A stretch of 64,000 nucleotides of DNA from Salinicoccus sesuvii (GTDB lineage: Bacteria > Bacillota > Bacilli > Staphylococcales > Salinicoccaceae), in the NCBI RefSeq assembly GCF_042648145.1, contig NZ_JBHRWV010000007.1:248001-312000 (forward strand), given 5' to 3'. The notes under the pieces were generated by a model. That model worked only from the letters and a program-made list of their open reading frames with translations, had not been told where the DNA came from and did not search any database. Position 1 is the stretch's first letter. Each line of letters starts with the position of its first letter. Below are positions 7,788 through 16,662 of this stretch, one piece after another. The position numbers were made by a program, and so were the translations under genes.

Positions 7788-8500
7788 ACAAAACCTCCGA
7801 AGTATATTTGGTTCATTTCCTCATACAAAAGAAACGAGAGGATTAGTGCGTTGGTTATGAATGGTACTAAAGGTATTTTGCTCGGTATATTACTTCTGTA
7901 GAGATGAATGACAAAAATGAATACACCACCAATTATATAAGTAAGTAAAATTGTATATATGAAGAAATTCACTGGGGTAATCAATGTAATTACAGTAAAG
8001 AGTTTTATGTCACCATATCCTATGTAATCAGAGAAGAGAATATAGAAGAGATGTAGTATAAGGATTATTATGGTATCTTCCATAAGATCTACGTATGATA
8101 ATTCGGTTAAATAGAGCCCTGTGAAGAGAAAAATAAGGTTCATATGATTGGGTATTTTATATGTTTTTACATCATTTATTGAAATAGGTATGAGAAGCGT
8201 TATTACGAGATAATATAATGTGAAGTCCTTTAAAGAAAAATCATATAATATAGGTAAACTATACAGAAAGATTAACAATACCTCACAAATGAAAGCCCCC
8301 CTATCAATGCTCGCACCACATTGTGAGCATTTACCTCTTAGAAAGATAAAACTAAAAAGTGGTATGAGTTCCACCCACTTCAGAGTATAGTGACAAGAGT
8401 CGCAATAGCTTCTCCTGTATAAGAAGTCAATATTGTTGGCAGATACCATAACGTACGTAAATGATGCTAATATACCTCCTAAAAGCAATATCCAAATCAT
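7784..8500 (-). CDS. comC: Type IV prepilin peptidase (ComC/PilD, A24 family)
   Basis: The 238-residue polytopic membrane enzyme cuts the leader of ComGC-type pseudopilins needed for DNA uptake. It shows the N-terminal zinc-binding cysteine pairs CDSC and CSQC (residues 36-65) and the two catalytic aspartates, in ISINDVKTYKIPN and GYGDIK. The ribosome site is GAGGAGG. Length is normal. It implies that competence genes exist elsewhere on the chromosome. Confidence 0.92.
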   Translation of the reverse strand: MIWILLLGGILASFTYVMVSANNIDFLYRRSYCDSCHYTLKWVELIPLFSFIFLRGKCSQCGASIDRGAFICEVLLIFLYSLPILYDFSLKDFTLYYLVITLLIPISINDVKTYKIPNHMNLIFLFTGLYLTELSYVDLMEDTIIILILHLFYILFSDYIGYGDIKLFTVITLITPVNFFIYTILLTYIIGGVFIFVIHLYRSNIPSKIPLVPFITNALILSFLLYEEMNQIYFGGFV

Positions 8501-8702
8501 TTCGTCCCTCCTCTACTATCGTAATATTACCCACAAGTTTCCGTACTGTAAAAAAGCAGAAAAAAGAAAATATGTTGAATTTGAGGTGGATATAGTAACA
8601 CTGTGCATAAAAGCAAACCGTATTCACGTTTCTGTATTTACACGCCCCAATTTCAAACAGAAAAGAAAAGTTTAATTCCATACAAAATCCTAAAAGCAAA
8701 GC

Positions 8703-8729
8703 ATGGTAGCTAAATTTTTCAGCTACCAT
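8703..8729 (-). terminator. Hairpin after the TRAP/aldolase operon
   Basis: ATGGTAGCT pairs with AGCTACCAT around a nine-base loop just after the aldolase stop. The minus strand continues GCTTTGCTTTT, a weak U-tract. It separates the sugar acid operon from comC. Confidence 0.55.
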
Positions 8730-8751
8730 CTTATAAGTTTCTATTTAATTG

Positions 8752-9402
8752 TTACTCTGGCCATTTTCTCACTGGCTTATAGCCAGAATTTTTCAAGAAA
8801 TCTTCTACATTCCCGTGGGATAGCCCTTGCATGTTGATACCATTCTGCAAGGCTGTAATGTGCATCTTCGAAGTGTACTCCAGTGTTTCAAGTGCCATCC
8901 TTGCTTCCTTCAGGTTAGTATCGTAAACAATTATCCCGTGGTTCTCAAGCAGCAGTATATTACCTTCTTTAGACTTTTCCTTCACTGCTTCTGCGAGTTC
9001 TTTACTGCCTGGATGGTAGTAAGGAACTCTGACGATTCTCTCCAAATAATACATAGCTTCGACGAAGTAGTTCGAAGGCAATTCTATATCGGAGTTTGCG
9101 ACTAAGGTACTGTAGAATGGTGAGGAGTGCAGTATCGCGTTAATCTCCGGACGGTTTTCATAGATGCCTTGGTGCATGATGTGTTCCTTGGATGGCTTCT
9201 TGCCTTCCACGAGCCCATTTTCGTCACAGAGCGAAAACTCTTCCTCTGTAATTTCGCTCAAGTAGGTCCCGCTTGCGGACACATAGAACTGGTTGTCATT
9301 GAGTCTTGCGCTGATGTTTCCGGCTGTTCCCCACACAAGTTTATTGTTTCCCATGAATTCTCCGGTTCTCTTTAAATCATGAAGTAATGTTTCTTTATCC
9401 AT
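8752..9402 (-). CDS. Class II aldolase/adducin family enzyme, probable sugar acid phosphate decarboxylase/aldolase
   Basis: The 216-residue protein matches the L-fuculose-phosphate aldolase fold in length and numbering: Glu73 (catalytic acid), His92 and His155 are where FucA has its catalytic and zinc residues. In the DUF1537 kinase pathways for threonate and erythronate, the LtnC/OtnC members of this family decarboxylate 3-oxo-tetronate 4-phosphate to dihydroxyacetone phosphate, and this gene is the last of an operon with such a kinase. The second zinc histidine, at position 94 in FucA, is serine here (HSSPFYS), so the metal site is altered. Substrate is inferred from context. Confidence 0.82.
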   Translation of the reverse strand: MDKETLLHDLKRTGEFMGNNKLVWGTAGNISARLNDNQFYVSASGTYLSEITEEEFSLCDENGLVEGKKPSKEHIMHQGIYENRPEINAILHSSPFYSTLVANSDIELPSNYFVEAMYYLERIVRVPYYHPGSKELAEAVKEKSKEGNILLLENHGIIVYDTNLKEARMALETLEYTSKMHITALQNGINMQGLSHGNVEDFLKNSGYKPVRKWPE

Positions 9403-9414
9403 AAATCCATCTCC

Positions 9415-10695
9415 CTACTTTGTATCAAATAGTTGTACAGGTCCTAAAGCAATCTGAGGAATGAACGTTATGAGTGCAATCGCGATGATGACCGCGATAT
9501 AGAATGGAATGAGTGCACGCGTCAACTGATCAATTCTTATCTTACCGATTCTGCCAACGATGAACAAGTTCAAGCCGAGTGGCGGTGTCACCATTCCAAG
9601 TGCCAGCGCAACAATCATGACTACACCAAAGTGTACAGGGTCAACGCCAATTTCAGAAGCAATCGGTACGAGAATCGGTGCGAGGATGATGATGGAGGCA
9701 TTGGTCTCCATAAACATACCAATAAATAGAAGTAGGACAACGACGAGCAACAGGAATATGACTGTACTATCCGTTACTGATGTAATGCTTTGTGCAACTT
9801 GTTGCGGTACATTTTCAATCGTCAGAATCCAGCTGAACAATCCTGCCGTAGCCAGAATAAACATGATGGAAGCAGTTGTTTCAGTCGCTGTAGTAAGTAC
9901 AGTCCGGATATTACTGAAGCCGATACCTTTATATACGAATATACTGATGATGAATGCATAAACGACTGCCACAGCTGCTGCTTCTGTTGCGGTGAAGATT
10001 CCACTGTATATGCCTCCTAGAATGATGAAAGGCATGATTACAGCTGGAATCGCTTCCCAAAAAGCATTCATTACTTCTTTGCCAGTTGCTTTACGTTCTT
10101 TTGTGTAGTCTCTTCTTTTAGCAATCAGATAAACAGTGACAACAAGTCCGAGTCCGATGATGATGCCTGGCAGCATGGACGCAACAAAGAGATCGCCAAT
10201 AGAAGCACCTGCTGCGACACCATAAAGTATCAATGGAATACTTGGTGGCAAAATAATGCCGAGTGTACCAGAAACTGCCTGGACCCCCCCAGCGAATTCT
10301 TTATGGTAACCGCGTCTGATCATGGCTGGGATCAGTATGGATCCGAGAGCCGCAGTTGCTGCGACACTGGAACCTGATATTGCTGCGAAAAACAATGTCG
10401 TCACGACTGTGACGATTGCCAGACCGCCGGTCACATGCCCGGTCAATGCATTAGCAAGGTTTATCAGCTTCTGTGAGATCCCCCCATACTCCATGATGAC
10501 GCCCGCTAGAATAAATAGTGGAATCGCCATCAGCGGGAATGAATCCAGTGCGACGAAACTTCTTTGTGCAACTGTCGCCAGTGGCATGTCGCCAGCGATG
10601 AAGAGTGCTAAGGCAGACGAAAGACCGAGCGAGATTGCTACAGGAACGCCCAGAAGGAATAGAATCAATAGCGAGACGATGAGTATTGCGATCAT
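9415..10695 (-). CDS. dctM: TRAP transporter large permease (DctM family)
   Basis: The 426-residue membrane protein has the 12-helix DctM layout and family stretches such as PLFILAGVIMEYGG and GIILPPSIPLILYG. It couples uptake of an organic or sugar acid to the sodium gradient together with the small permease and the binding protein. Its start overlaps the DctQ stop by four bases. The operon points to a four-carbon or similar sugar acid as the substrate. Confidence 0.93.
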   Translation of the reverse strand: MIAILIVSLLILFLLGVPVAISLGLSSALALFIAGDMPLATVAQRSFVALDSFPLMAIPLFILAGVIMEYGGISQKLINLANALTGHVTGGLAIVTVVTTLFFAAISGSSVAATAALGSILIPAMIRRGYHKEFAGGVQAVSGTLGIILPPSIPLILYGVAAGASIGDLFVASMLPGIIIGLGLVVTVYLIAKRRDYTKERKATGKEVMNAFWEAIPAVIMPFIILGGIYSGIFTATEAAAVAVVYAFIISIFVYKGIGFSNIRTVLTTATETTASIMFILATAGLFSWILTIENVPQQVAQSITSVTDSTVIFLLLVVVLLLFIGMFMETNASIIILAPILVPIASEIGVDPVHFGVVMIVALALGMVTPPLGLNLFIVGRIGKIRIDQLTRALIPFYIAVIIAIALITFIPQIALGPVQLFDTK

Positions 10696-11192
10696 GTAAG
10701 TTTTTCCTCCCCTTCATTTCCTCTGTAAAGCATTTTTTCAAATAGTACTGCAAGCGCATTCAAAAACATCAATAATCCACCCAGTGGTACAGCTGCATAG
10801 GCCCAAGCCATTGAAAACTGCAAGTTTGGTGTTGCCTGTCCGATAACGATATAAGTCAGCTGTGCACCGAAAATCAGCAACAGTCCAAAGAATACGGTAC
10901 TTACAGCGAGAACGATTATGTCCAGAATACCTTTGGCTTTCGGATTCACTACTTCCAATAGAAAATCGACAGCAATGTGCGCACTTTTTCTCACTAACAG
11001 TGCAGAACCGAGAAACACGATATAGATCATGAGATATCTTGAAATCTCTTCTGTCCAGCTGATTGGATAGTTGATAACGAATCGTGTCAGTACTTGGAGA
11101 AAAACTAGTGAGACCATGACGATAAACAAGGTAGAAACGATGTATCTCAGAGCTGAATTCAAAGTGTCCATAAAACTAATATATGCTTTCAT
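10692..11192 (-). CDS. dctQ: TRAP transporter small permease (DctQ family)
   Basis: The 166-residue protein has four membrane helices and the DctQ hallmark FVINYPISWTEEISRYLMIYIVFLGSALL with a tryptophan-glutamate pair (about residues 43-50). It is the small subunit that pairs with the DctM protein encoded next. Thirteen bases separate it from the binding-protein gene. Confidence 0.92.
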   Translation of the reverse strand: MKAYISFMDTLNSALRYIVSTLFIVMVSLVFLQVLTRFVINYPISWTEEISRYLMIYIVFLGSALLVRKSAHIAVDFLLEVVNPKAKGILDIIVLAVSTVFFGLLLIFGAQLTYIVIGQATPNLQFSMAWAYAAVPLGGLLMFLNALAVLFEKMLYRGNEGEEKLT

Positions 11193-11206
11193 CTAATAAC
11201 TCCTTA

Positions 11207-12193
11207 TTATTTCAAATCGATGATCGAGTCGTAGAGTTCTCTTCCGTATTTGTCGGCAAGTTCATCATGCACAGGCTGTACGAGCTCCATAAAGGGTTCT
11301 GTATCTACCTCGATGATTTCAACACCTTCATCCAAGAATTCCTGTGTTGCGACTTCGTCTTCCTCGAGCACAAGTTCATTCTGGTATTCTGTCGCTTCAG
11401 TTGCCGCCTCTTGTACCGCTTGTTGCTCTTCTGGTGTCAGTTTTTCAAACATTTTTTCACTTGTCAGAAGCTGAACATACCCAAAGACATGATCCGTCAT
11501 AACCAGGTAGTCTTGGACTTCATGTATTCTTGCATTGGTTGAAAACGATAATGGGTTTTCTTGTGCATCAATAACGCCCGTTTGCAGAGATGAGTAGACC
11601 TCTCCAAAATTCATTGGTGTCGGGTTGGCACCCATTGCTTGCCAGCCTTTAACCGAGGCTTCTATATTCGGTACTCGGATCTTCAGACCTCTTAAATCTG
11701 CGGGAGTTTCCACTCTGACATTGCTAGTCAGTTCCCTAGGTCCACGCAGCCAGAATTCAAGGCCACGAATGCCGGTCGCTTCTAACGTTTCATCCTGTAG
11801 TCGCTGCCCCTCTTCGCCGTACAAAAACGTTTCCAAATGATCCTGATCTTCAAACAAGTATGGCAACTCTAAAATTGCATATGGTTCGTAGAAGTTCGAC
11901 ATGACACCGGCGACGAGCGCAAAATCGACCGAGCCGATCTGCATACCCTCAAGTAAATCCCTGTCCGAGCCCAGGGTAGAACTCGGATAGACATCCACTT
12001 TAACCGAACCATCCGTCTTCTCGTCGACCAGTCTTGCGAATTCTTCTGATCCTTTGTGCCAAGTATGGGATTCACCTTGAATGTGCCCCATTCTAAGAAC
12101 AGTAACATCCTCCGCCTTGGTGCTGCCACAACCAGCCAGCAGCAAGGCGGCAAGCCCCAAGAACAATAAAATTTTATATTTAAATATATTCAC
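11207..12193 (-). CDS. dctP: TRAP transporter substrate-binding lipoprotein (DctP family)
   Basis: The 328-residue lipoprotein has the lipobox LLAGC with Cys22 as the lipidated residue. The conserved arginine that grips the substrate carboxylate lies in the segment VRVETPADLRGLKIRVPN, about 155-172. As in other Gram-positive TRAP systems it is membrane-tethered. The ligand should be a carboxylate; the surrounding kinase and decarboxylase suggest a tetronate-like sugar acid. Confidence 0.92.
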   Translation of the reverse strand: MNIFKYKILLFLGLAALLLAGCGSTKAEDVTVLRMGHIQGESHTWHKGSEEFARLVDEKTDGSVKVDVYPSSTLGSDRDLLEGMQIGSVDFALVAGVMSNFYEPYAILELPYLFEDQDHLETFLYGEEGQRLQDETLEATGIRGLEFWLRGPRELTSNVRVETPADLRGLKIRVPNIEASVKGWQAMGANPTPMNFGEVYSSLQTGVIDAQENPLSFSTNARIHEVQDYLVMTDHVFGYVQLLTSEKMFEKLTPEEQQAVQEAATEATEYQNELVLEEDEVATQEFLDEGVEIIEVDTEPFMELVQPVHDELADKYGRELYDSIIDLK

Positions 12194-12208
12194 TTATGCC
12201 CCTCCATT

Positions 12209-13237
12209 TTAGGAATCAAATTTAACCAATACTTTAACGGACTCATCTTCTTTCTTATCGACAATTTTAAAACCATAGTCTGCTTCATCCAGTGATAGTC
12301 TATGTGAGATCACTTTATTGACTGGAATCTTATCTTCTTCAATAATTTGGACTGCCTCATCTGTATCCGGTCTGTTGTAAGTCATGCAGCCGATTATCTC
12401 TTTTTCGTTTTGCTGCAAGTTCTCTATATTCACTTCCTGTGACCCATTGAACATCGCAACTGTGATAACTTTACCACCCTTACGCAGGAGGGATAGAGAC
12501 TGATCGATGATGCCGCGGACACCGGCCGTAACGAACACTTTGTCAAACGAGCCCCCAAGTGCACTCTTTGCATTCTCAATCCAGTTACCATCGCGCGCGC
12601 TGTTGACAGTCATTGTTGCGCCCATCTCTTCAGCGACATCGAGAGAATAGTCAAGCACATCCGTAACCAATGTCGTTTCCACACCTCTGTGCTTTACAGC
12701 AGCAAGCGTCAAGAGACCGATTGGACCTGAACCGATGATTGCCACTCTGTCTGTGGGTTTAATGTCCGCTTTATAAGCAGCGTGGACACCGACAGCCAAT
12801 GGCTCAACGAGGACCCCTCTGTCGTAATCTACGGAATCCGGCAGTTTTATCACTTGCGACTCAGGAGAAACGAAGTACTCGGCCATCGCTCCGAGCCATT
12901 CGCCGATGCCGGGTGCAAGCCTTTCGTCGGAATAGTTGATATTACCGGTCATCACACCTTCACTCTCTCCGGTACCAATCTGTGGTTCGACAGTGACTCT
13001 ATCACCTGCAGAAAAGTCTGTTACACTGCTGCCGACTTCAACGACCTCTCCCGCAATTTCATGGCCGATGATGACAGGCGGTTTCCGAAATGGGTGGAGT
13101 CCTTTATACGTATGGATGTCAGATCCGCAGATACCTGCAGCTTTCACTTTGATTAATACTTCATTATCTTTCAATGTCGGTACTTCGACTTCTTTGACTT
13201 TGATGCTTTCTGGTGCGTCTACATAAACTGCTTTCAT
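12209..13237 (-). CDS. Zinc-type medium-chain dehydrogenase (threonine/sorbitol dehydrogenase-like)
   Basis: The 342-residue MDR enzyme has catalytic zinc ligands Cys37, His59-Glu60 (in IIGHE) and Glu145, and the NAD-binding loop GSGPIG (169-174). The four-cysteine structural zinc lobe usually found at residues 89-115 is absent; that stretch has no cysteine. In this operon it probably oxidises a hydroxyl of the sugar acid or its phosphate, taking the place of the beta-hydroxyacid dehydrogenase of known tetronate pathways. The exact substrate is unknown. Confidence 0.85.
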   Translation of the reverse strand: MKAVYVDAPESIKVKEVEVPTLKDNEVLIKVKAAGICGSDIHTYKGLHPFRKPPVIIGHEIAGEVVEVGSSVTDFSAGDRVTVEPQIGTGESEGVMTGNINYSDERLAPGIGEWLGAMAEYFVSPESQVIKLPDSVDYDRGVLVEPLAVGVHAAYKADIKPTDRVAIIGSGPIGLLTLAAVKHRGVETTLVTDVLDYSLDVAEEMGATMTVNSARDGNWIENAKSALGGSFDKVFVTAGVRGIIDQSLSLLRKGGKVITVAMFNGSQEVNIENLQQNEKEIIGCMTYNRPDTDEAVQIIEEDKIPVNKVISHRLSLDEADYGFKIVDKKEDESVKVLVKFDS

Positions 13238-13252
13238 GTCTTTTCCTCCTTG

Positions 13253-13873
13253 TTATTTGAACAATATTGATTTCGAGTTTTCCAGATGCTTCGCCATCAG
13301 TTCGACGCTTTCCATCTGATGCGCTTTCAGTGCTTCGTATATCTGTAAGTGATCTTGATAGAATATTTTTACTCTCTCGGGATCCTTCCTGAGGTGTTTC
13401 AAAGTAATTCTACGCAGATGATCCTGTCTGTTGATTAAAATCTCAGTAATTTCCATGTTGCCGGCCATATTGCTGATGGCCAAATGGAACTCATGATCAT
13501 AGGTAGCAAAACTGTTGATATCAAGGTTATCCGTCACTTCTTTTGTGGTATCCAGTATCTGCTTTAGTTCGTCCAGCTGGTAGCTATTAATTCTACCGTG
13601 CAGTGATTTACAGTTAAACGTTTCGAGCGCAATCCTCAGGTTATACATATCGTTAATCTTGTCGACAGACAATTCATTGATGAAGATGCCTTGCTTTGAA
13701 GACACTGTTAGGAACCCTTCCGTTTCAAGGCGAATCAATGCGTTCTTGATCGGTGTCTTACTCATATCGAGGTCTTCGATGAGCGTCCGCTCGGATAAGA
13801 ATTTACCCGGCGTGTACTCTTCGTTCAGTATTTTCTGTTTGATTCTATCGTAGGCAATATCTTTTAGTAGCAT
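13253..13873 (-). CDS. GntR family regulator, FadR subfamily (FCD domain)
   Basis: The 206-residue protein has a winged-helix N-terminus (residues 1-70, with LSERTLIEDLDMSKTPIKNALIRLE) and an FCD effector domain (75-200) whose metal-type residues include Asp and His in YDHEFHL. It is the second gene of the operon and very likely represses it, binding the palindrome AACATA-N4-TATGTT just downstream of the promoter -10. The inducer should be the transported sugar acid or a phosphorylated intermediate. Confidence 0.88.
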   Translation of the reverse strand: MLLKDIAYDRIKQKILNEEYTPGKFLSERTLIEDLDMSKTPIKNALIRLETEGFLTVSSKQGIFINELSVDKINDMYNLRIALETFNCKSLHGRINSYQLDELKQILDTTKEVTDNLDINSFATYDHEFHLAISNMAGNMEITEILINRQDHLRRITLKHLRKDPERVKIFYQDHLQIYEALKAHQMESVELMAKHLENSKSILFK

Positions 13874-13887
13874 CTATCTGACTCCTT

Positions 13888-15225
13888 CTAGACTGTCGTG
13901 TCTTTCCCTGCTTCAAAAACTTTTCCGTAGAATGCTTCGCCGCCAAGCTGTCCGCTTTTCAGTGCGATTTCCAGATTGTTATAGCGCTCTTGATCGGAAT
14001 ATGCCAAGCATAACGGTGCACCCGGTGCGATGGATTCAATGACTTCCATACCGTATATGCCGAGCTGTGATGTCACAAATCCGGAAGTATCGCCGCCGGA
14101 GACGACCAGTCGACGGATATCCGTATGGTCCATGATGTACTTCGTCCACTTGCCGAGCTGCTGTCCGATATGGTTCCCGTGGGAACCGGTTACATTATTT
14201 TCTGTAAAGTACGTTCTTGTCTCTTCAACGACTGGATCGTCTGCACCTCTCGCTGTGTAGAGTACAACTTTTTTCTCATTGCCAATCAGTTCGATGATGC
14301 CGTTTAAGTAGTCTGTCGGTATCTCCTCACTCGCAAGCAATTCATAAGGGACACGCTCTGTATGGAAACCATTACTCTCTGCTTCCTCGAGCTGTCGCTT
14401 AGTAACGTCCGATACACTGCCGGAAACAACCAGCATTTTGTTGATATCATCTGCCTTTAGTCCGAGACTATTTTGGTTAACATCGGCATTGTCTTTCCAT
14501 GTTTCACCAAGTGCATACTCGACACCGGAAGAACCGATCAGAAAAGTTGCCTCATCGTGCCTGCTCTCCCAGATCATATTGCCAAACGCTTCCATATGCT
14601 TTTGCTCCACAGCATCAAACAGCGTAATCGCATTCTTTTCTTTTATGTCGAAATGCTTTGTTTCGTTCATATCCGCGATAGAGTATTTATCCACCTCTTG
14701 GTCGGTCTGCTTTGAGAGATGAATACTCAAATCCGCTTCATCCATCGGTGTCACCGGATGGCGCGACATAACAGGATGCTGATCCAATCGATACGTTTGT
14801 CCATGGAACTTCGCGAAATGATTCCCGAATGCCGTATACCTACCAAGTGCTGGTGCTGCCACCAGTAGTGGATAGACACCCGTTCCAAAATAATTTCTAG
14901 CTAGATCCGCTGCGTAACCGATACTCCCTGTTGCCGGTGAAGAGTCGAAAGTCGAGCATACTTTGTAATGCACAAAATAAGGGTTCATTTTCTGAAATGC
15001 TTCATATACAGGCGTTAATTCTGCTTTCATTCCTTCAGTGTCCTTTGCCCTTGAAGTACCTGCTACCCCAATACACTGTACGCCTTCAAACTGATCAAGA
15101 AGTGCTTTGTCAGGTGGTGTCATAAAAAGAAGTGTTCTTAGTCCATATTGATGCAATGCTTCCATGGCATCTGTCGAGCCAGTAAAGTCATCACCATAAA
15201 ATGTCAGTAGTAATCTATTATCCAT
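13888..15225 (-). CDS. Four-carbon acid sugar kinase family protein (DUF1537)
   Basis: The 445-residue kinase has the N-terminal motif GDDFTGS (residues 11-17) and the C-terminal nucleotide-binding loop VVSGGDTSG (about 360-370). Members phosphorylate the C4 hydroxyl of threonate, erythronate or their 3-oxo derivatives. It is the first gene of the operon, with ribosome site GAGGAG. With the dehydrogenase and the class II aldolase it can form a three-step route from a tetronate to dihydroxyacetone phosphate. Which stereoisomer is used cannot be told from the sequence. Confidence 0.87.
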   Translation of the reverse strand: MDNRLLLTFYGDDFTGSTDAMEALHQYGLRTLLFMTPPDKALLDQFEGVQCIGVAGTSRAKDTEGMKAELTPVYEAFQKMNPYFVHYKVCSTFDSSPATGSIGYAADLARNYFGTGVYPLLVAAPALGRYTAFGNHFAKFHGQTYRLDQHPVMSRHPVTPMDEADLSIHLSKQTDQEVDKYSIADMNETKHFDIKEKNAITLFDAVEQKHMEAFGNMIWESRHDEATFLIGSSGVEYALGETWKDNADVNQNSLGLKADDINKMLVVSGSVSDVTKRQLEEAESNGFHTERVPYELLASEEIPTDYLNGIIELIGNEKKVVLYTARGADDPVVEETRTYFTENNVTGSHGNHIGQQLGKWTKYIMDHTDIRRLVVSGGDTSGFVTSQLGIYGMEVIESIAPGAPLCLAYSDQERYNNLEIALKSGQLGGEAFYGKVFEAGKDTTV

Positions 15226-15248
15226 TTATATGCTCCTCACATAGATTT

Positions 15249-15264
15249 AACATAGATTTATGTT
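15249..15264. promoter_or_regulatory. Probable operator of the FadR-type regulator
   Basis: AACATA and TATGTT are perfect inverted arms around GATT, placed just downstream of the operon -10 box, with a partial extra copy (ACATAGATTT) adjacent. The position fits repression by blocking transcription start. Confidence 0.5.
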
Positions 15265-15277
15265 GTATCTAAATAAG

Positions 15278-15306
15278 ATAATAGGGGAACCGCTTACAAT
15301 TTGCAA
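15278..15306 (-). promoter_or_regulatory. Promoter of the sugar acid operon with cre-like spacer
   Basis: TTGCAA (15301-15306), a 17-base spacer and TATTAT (15278-15283). The spacer, read on the minus strand, contains TTGTAAGCGGTT (within 15284-15299). This matches the left and central part of the CcpA cre consensus WTGNNARCGNWWWCAW but not the last bases. Confidence 0.6.
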
Positions 15307-15444
15307 GGGGTTTCATAAAATTAATATTACGTATTCATTGTTTTTAGTTGATTAAATAAAAATAACGAAGTCGATTAGACAGTCAAGTCCTCGCTTCGCT
15401 AATATTAATGAGATATATTTTTTATAAGTCAATCAAATGCTCAT

Positions 15445-15867
15445 CTATATCAGATCAATCAATTTATCTGGAAATAATAACTTCTTACCTTCTAGAATTT
15501 CTTTGATAGATATCCATCTGGCAACCGTACTTTGACCCCCTTCGATTACGTTAAAAGTCTCTATTTCATATAAGCTCTTATCTTTAAATACTGCTCTATA
15601 AACTTGTGTGATCTCATGTCCGATCATACTATCTACTTCAAAGATGTTCTCTAAACACGCAACATAATTGATAATATCTATTTCTGTTCCGATTTCCTCT
15701 ATGAATTCTCTTTTAAGCGTTTCCGACGACCTCTCCGACCACTCGATTGTTCCACCAATGGGACGGTAATATATGCCTTCGCCCCGGGAGTGTTTCCCAC
15801 ATCTTTCTTCTAGGAGAAGTGCATTATCTTTTATAACTAAACCTAGTACAGTGTTTCGTGGTTTCAT
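15445..15867 (-). CDS. NUDIX hydrolase
   Basis: The 140-residue protein contains a complete Nudix box, GGTIEWSE...REFIEEIG (GX5EX7REUXEEXG), around residues 38-60. It hydrolyses a nucleoside diphosphate linked to another moiety; the substrate cannot be predicted. The N-terminus MKPRNTVLGLVIKD is typical. It stands alone with its own ribosome site. Confidence 0.85.
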   Translation of the reverse strand: MKPRNTVLGLVIKDNALLLEERCGKHSRGEGIYYRPIGGTIEWSERSSETLKREFIEEIGTEIDIINYVACLENIFEVDSMIGHEITQVYRAVFKDKSLYEIETFNVIEGGQSTVARWISIKEILEGKKLLFPDKLIDLI

Positions 15868-15946
15868 TTTTAACTCCTTTAGTAATTCCAGGATTATAAT
15901 CTACCTATGTCTCGCGAATTAAGTTTACTTTTAACTAAATTCGATT

Positions 15947-16585
15947 CTATTTGAATACCTCATCTATCAGTTCTCTGTCGTAGTCCAATATCCACCCGTT
16001 ATATTGCTCATAGATATGGCTAATTTTATCCGGTGAGCTTGCTAGGAGATCAGAACCCCTATCATCGTAAACACGGAAAATGGTCTCTTTCGTAGTATTG
16101 ATAAAGAACACATCGTAAGAAATACTCGGTTTAAATCCCATGTCATGATTACAGATTGCTTTTAACAATGAGATGTATTTGATATCAGAGGTCTTGCACT
16201 TAAGGCTAAATCGGTGTGTTTTATACTTTTCTTCTTCAACATCTTCTGGAAAGCCATAAGGAATCGTCACTTGTTGCAACTTGTAGAGAACATGTTTTTC
16301 TTTTATGTATTTAGAGAAGACTTTCAGTCTGTGAGAGAATACTTTACGATTTCCGAAGTCATTTACATTGACTACCATAAAAATCTCATCTTCTGGTAAA
16401 TGTAAGGTTTTAAAAAGAGTGATTGCTCTTATGTATACATTATTTATGTAAACACTGTTCTCTCCATCTGTCTTTCTGTAGTCTACACCTAGCTCGAAAC
16501 GTATAGCGACATCCCAGTTATAAAACAAAGGTGGCTCCAATTCCAGGCCGGGGAACTTTTGATTCATAAATTCGGTGATATTCAT
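15947..16585 (-). CDS. DUF3885 domain protein
   Basis: The 212-residue protein starting MNITEFMNQKFPG is preferred because AGAAGGG lies seven bases ahead of that ATG; an ATG seven codons upstream has no ribosome site. The C-terminal stretch DDRGSDLLA...IYEQYNGWILDYDR is the mark of DUF3885 proteins, which have no known biochemical role. It is a soluble, stand-alone gene. Confidence 0.72.
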   Translation of the reverse strand: MNITEFMNQKFPGLELEPPLFYNWDVAIRFELGVDYRKTDGENSVYINNVYIRAITLFKTLHLPEDEIFMVVNVNDFGNRKVFSHRLKVFSKYIKEKHVLYKLQQVTIPYGFPEDVEEEKYKTHRFSLKCKTSDIKYISLLKAICNHDMGFKPSISYDVFFINTTKETIFRVYDDRGSDLLASSPDKISHIYEQYNGWILDYDRELIDEVFK

Positions 16586-16662
16586 AATGCACCCTTCTTC
16601 TCTCATTTTAAAAAAAGCTTAAAAATCTTACTTAGTCCTATTCAGTAGATGATTTTCAATAC

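Noticed and set aside
8427..8729. 100-codon minus-strand frame upstream of comC
   Set aside because: It overlaps the comC start and a terminator hairpin and has no ribosome site; composition is that of an intergenic region.
9560..9961. 133-codon plus-strand frame inside dctM
   Set aside because: A shadow of the clear TRAP permease gene on the other strand; its Met/Thr/Ile/Arg-rich make-up is typical of antisense frames.
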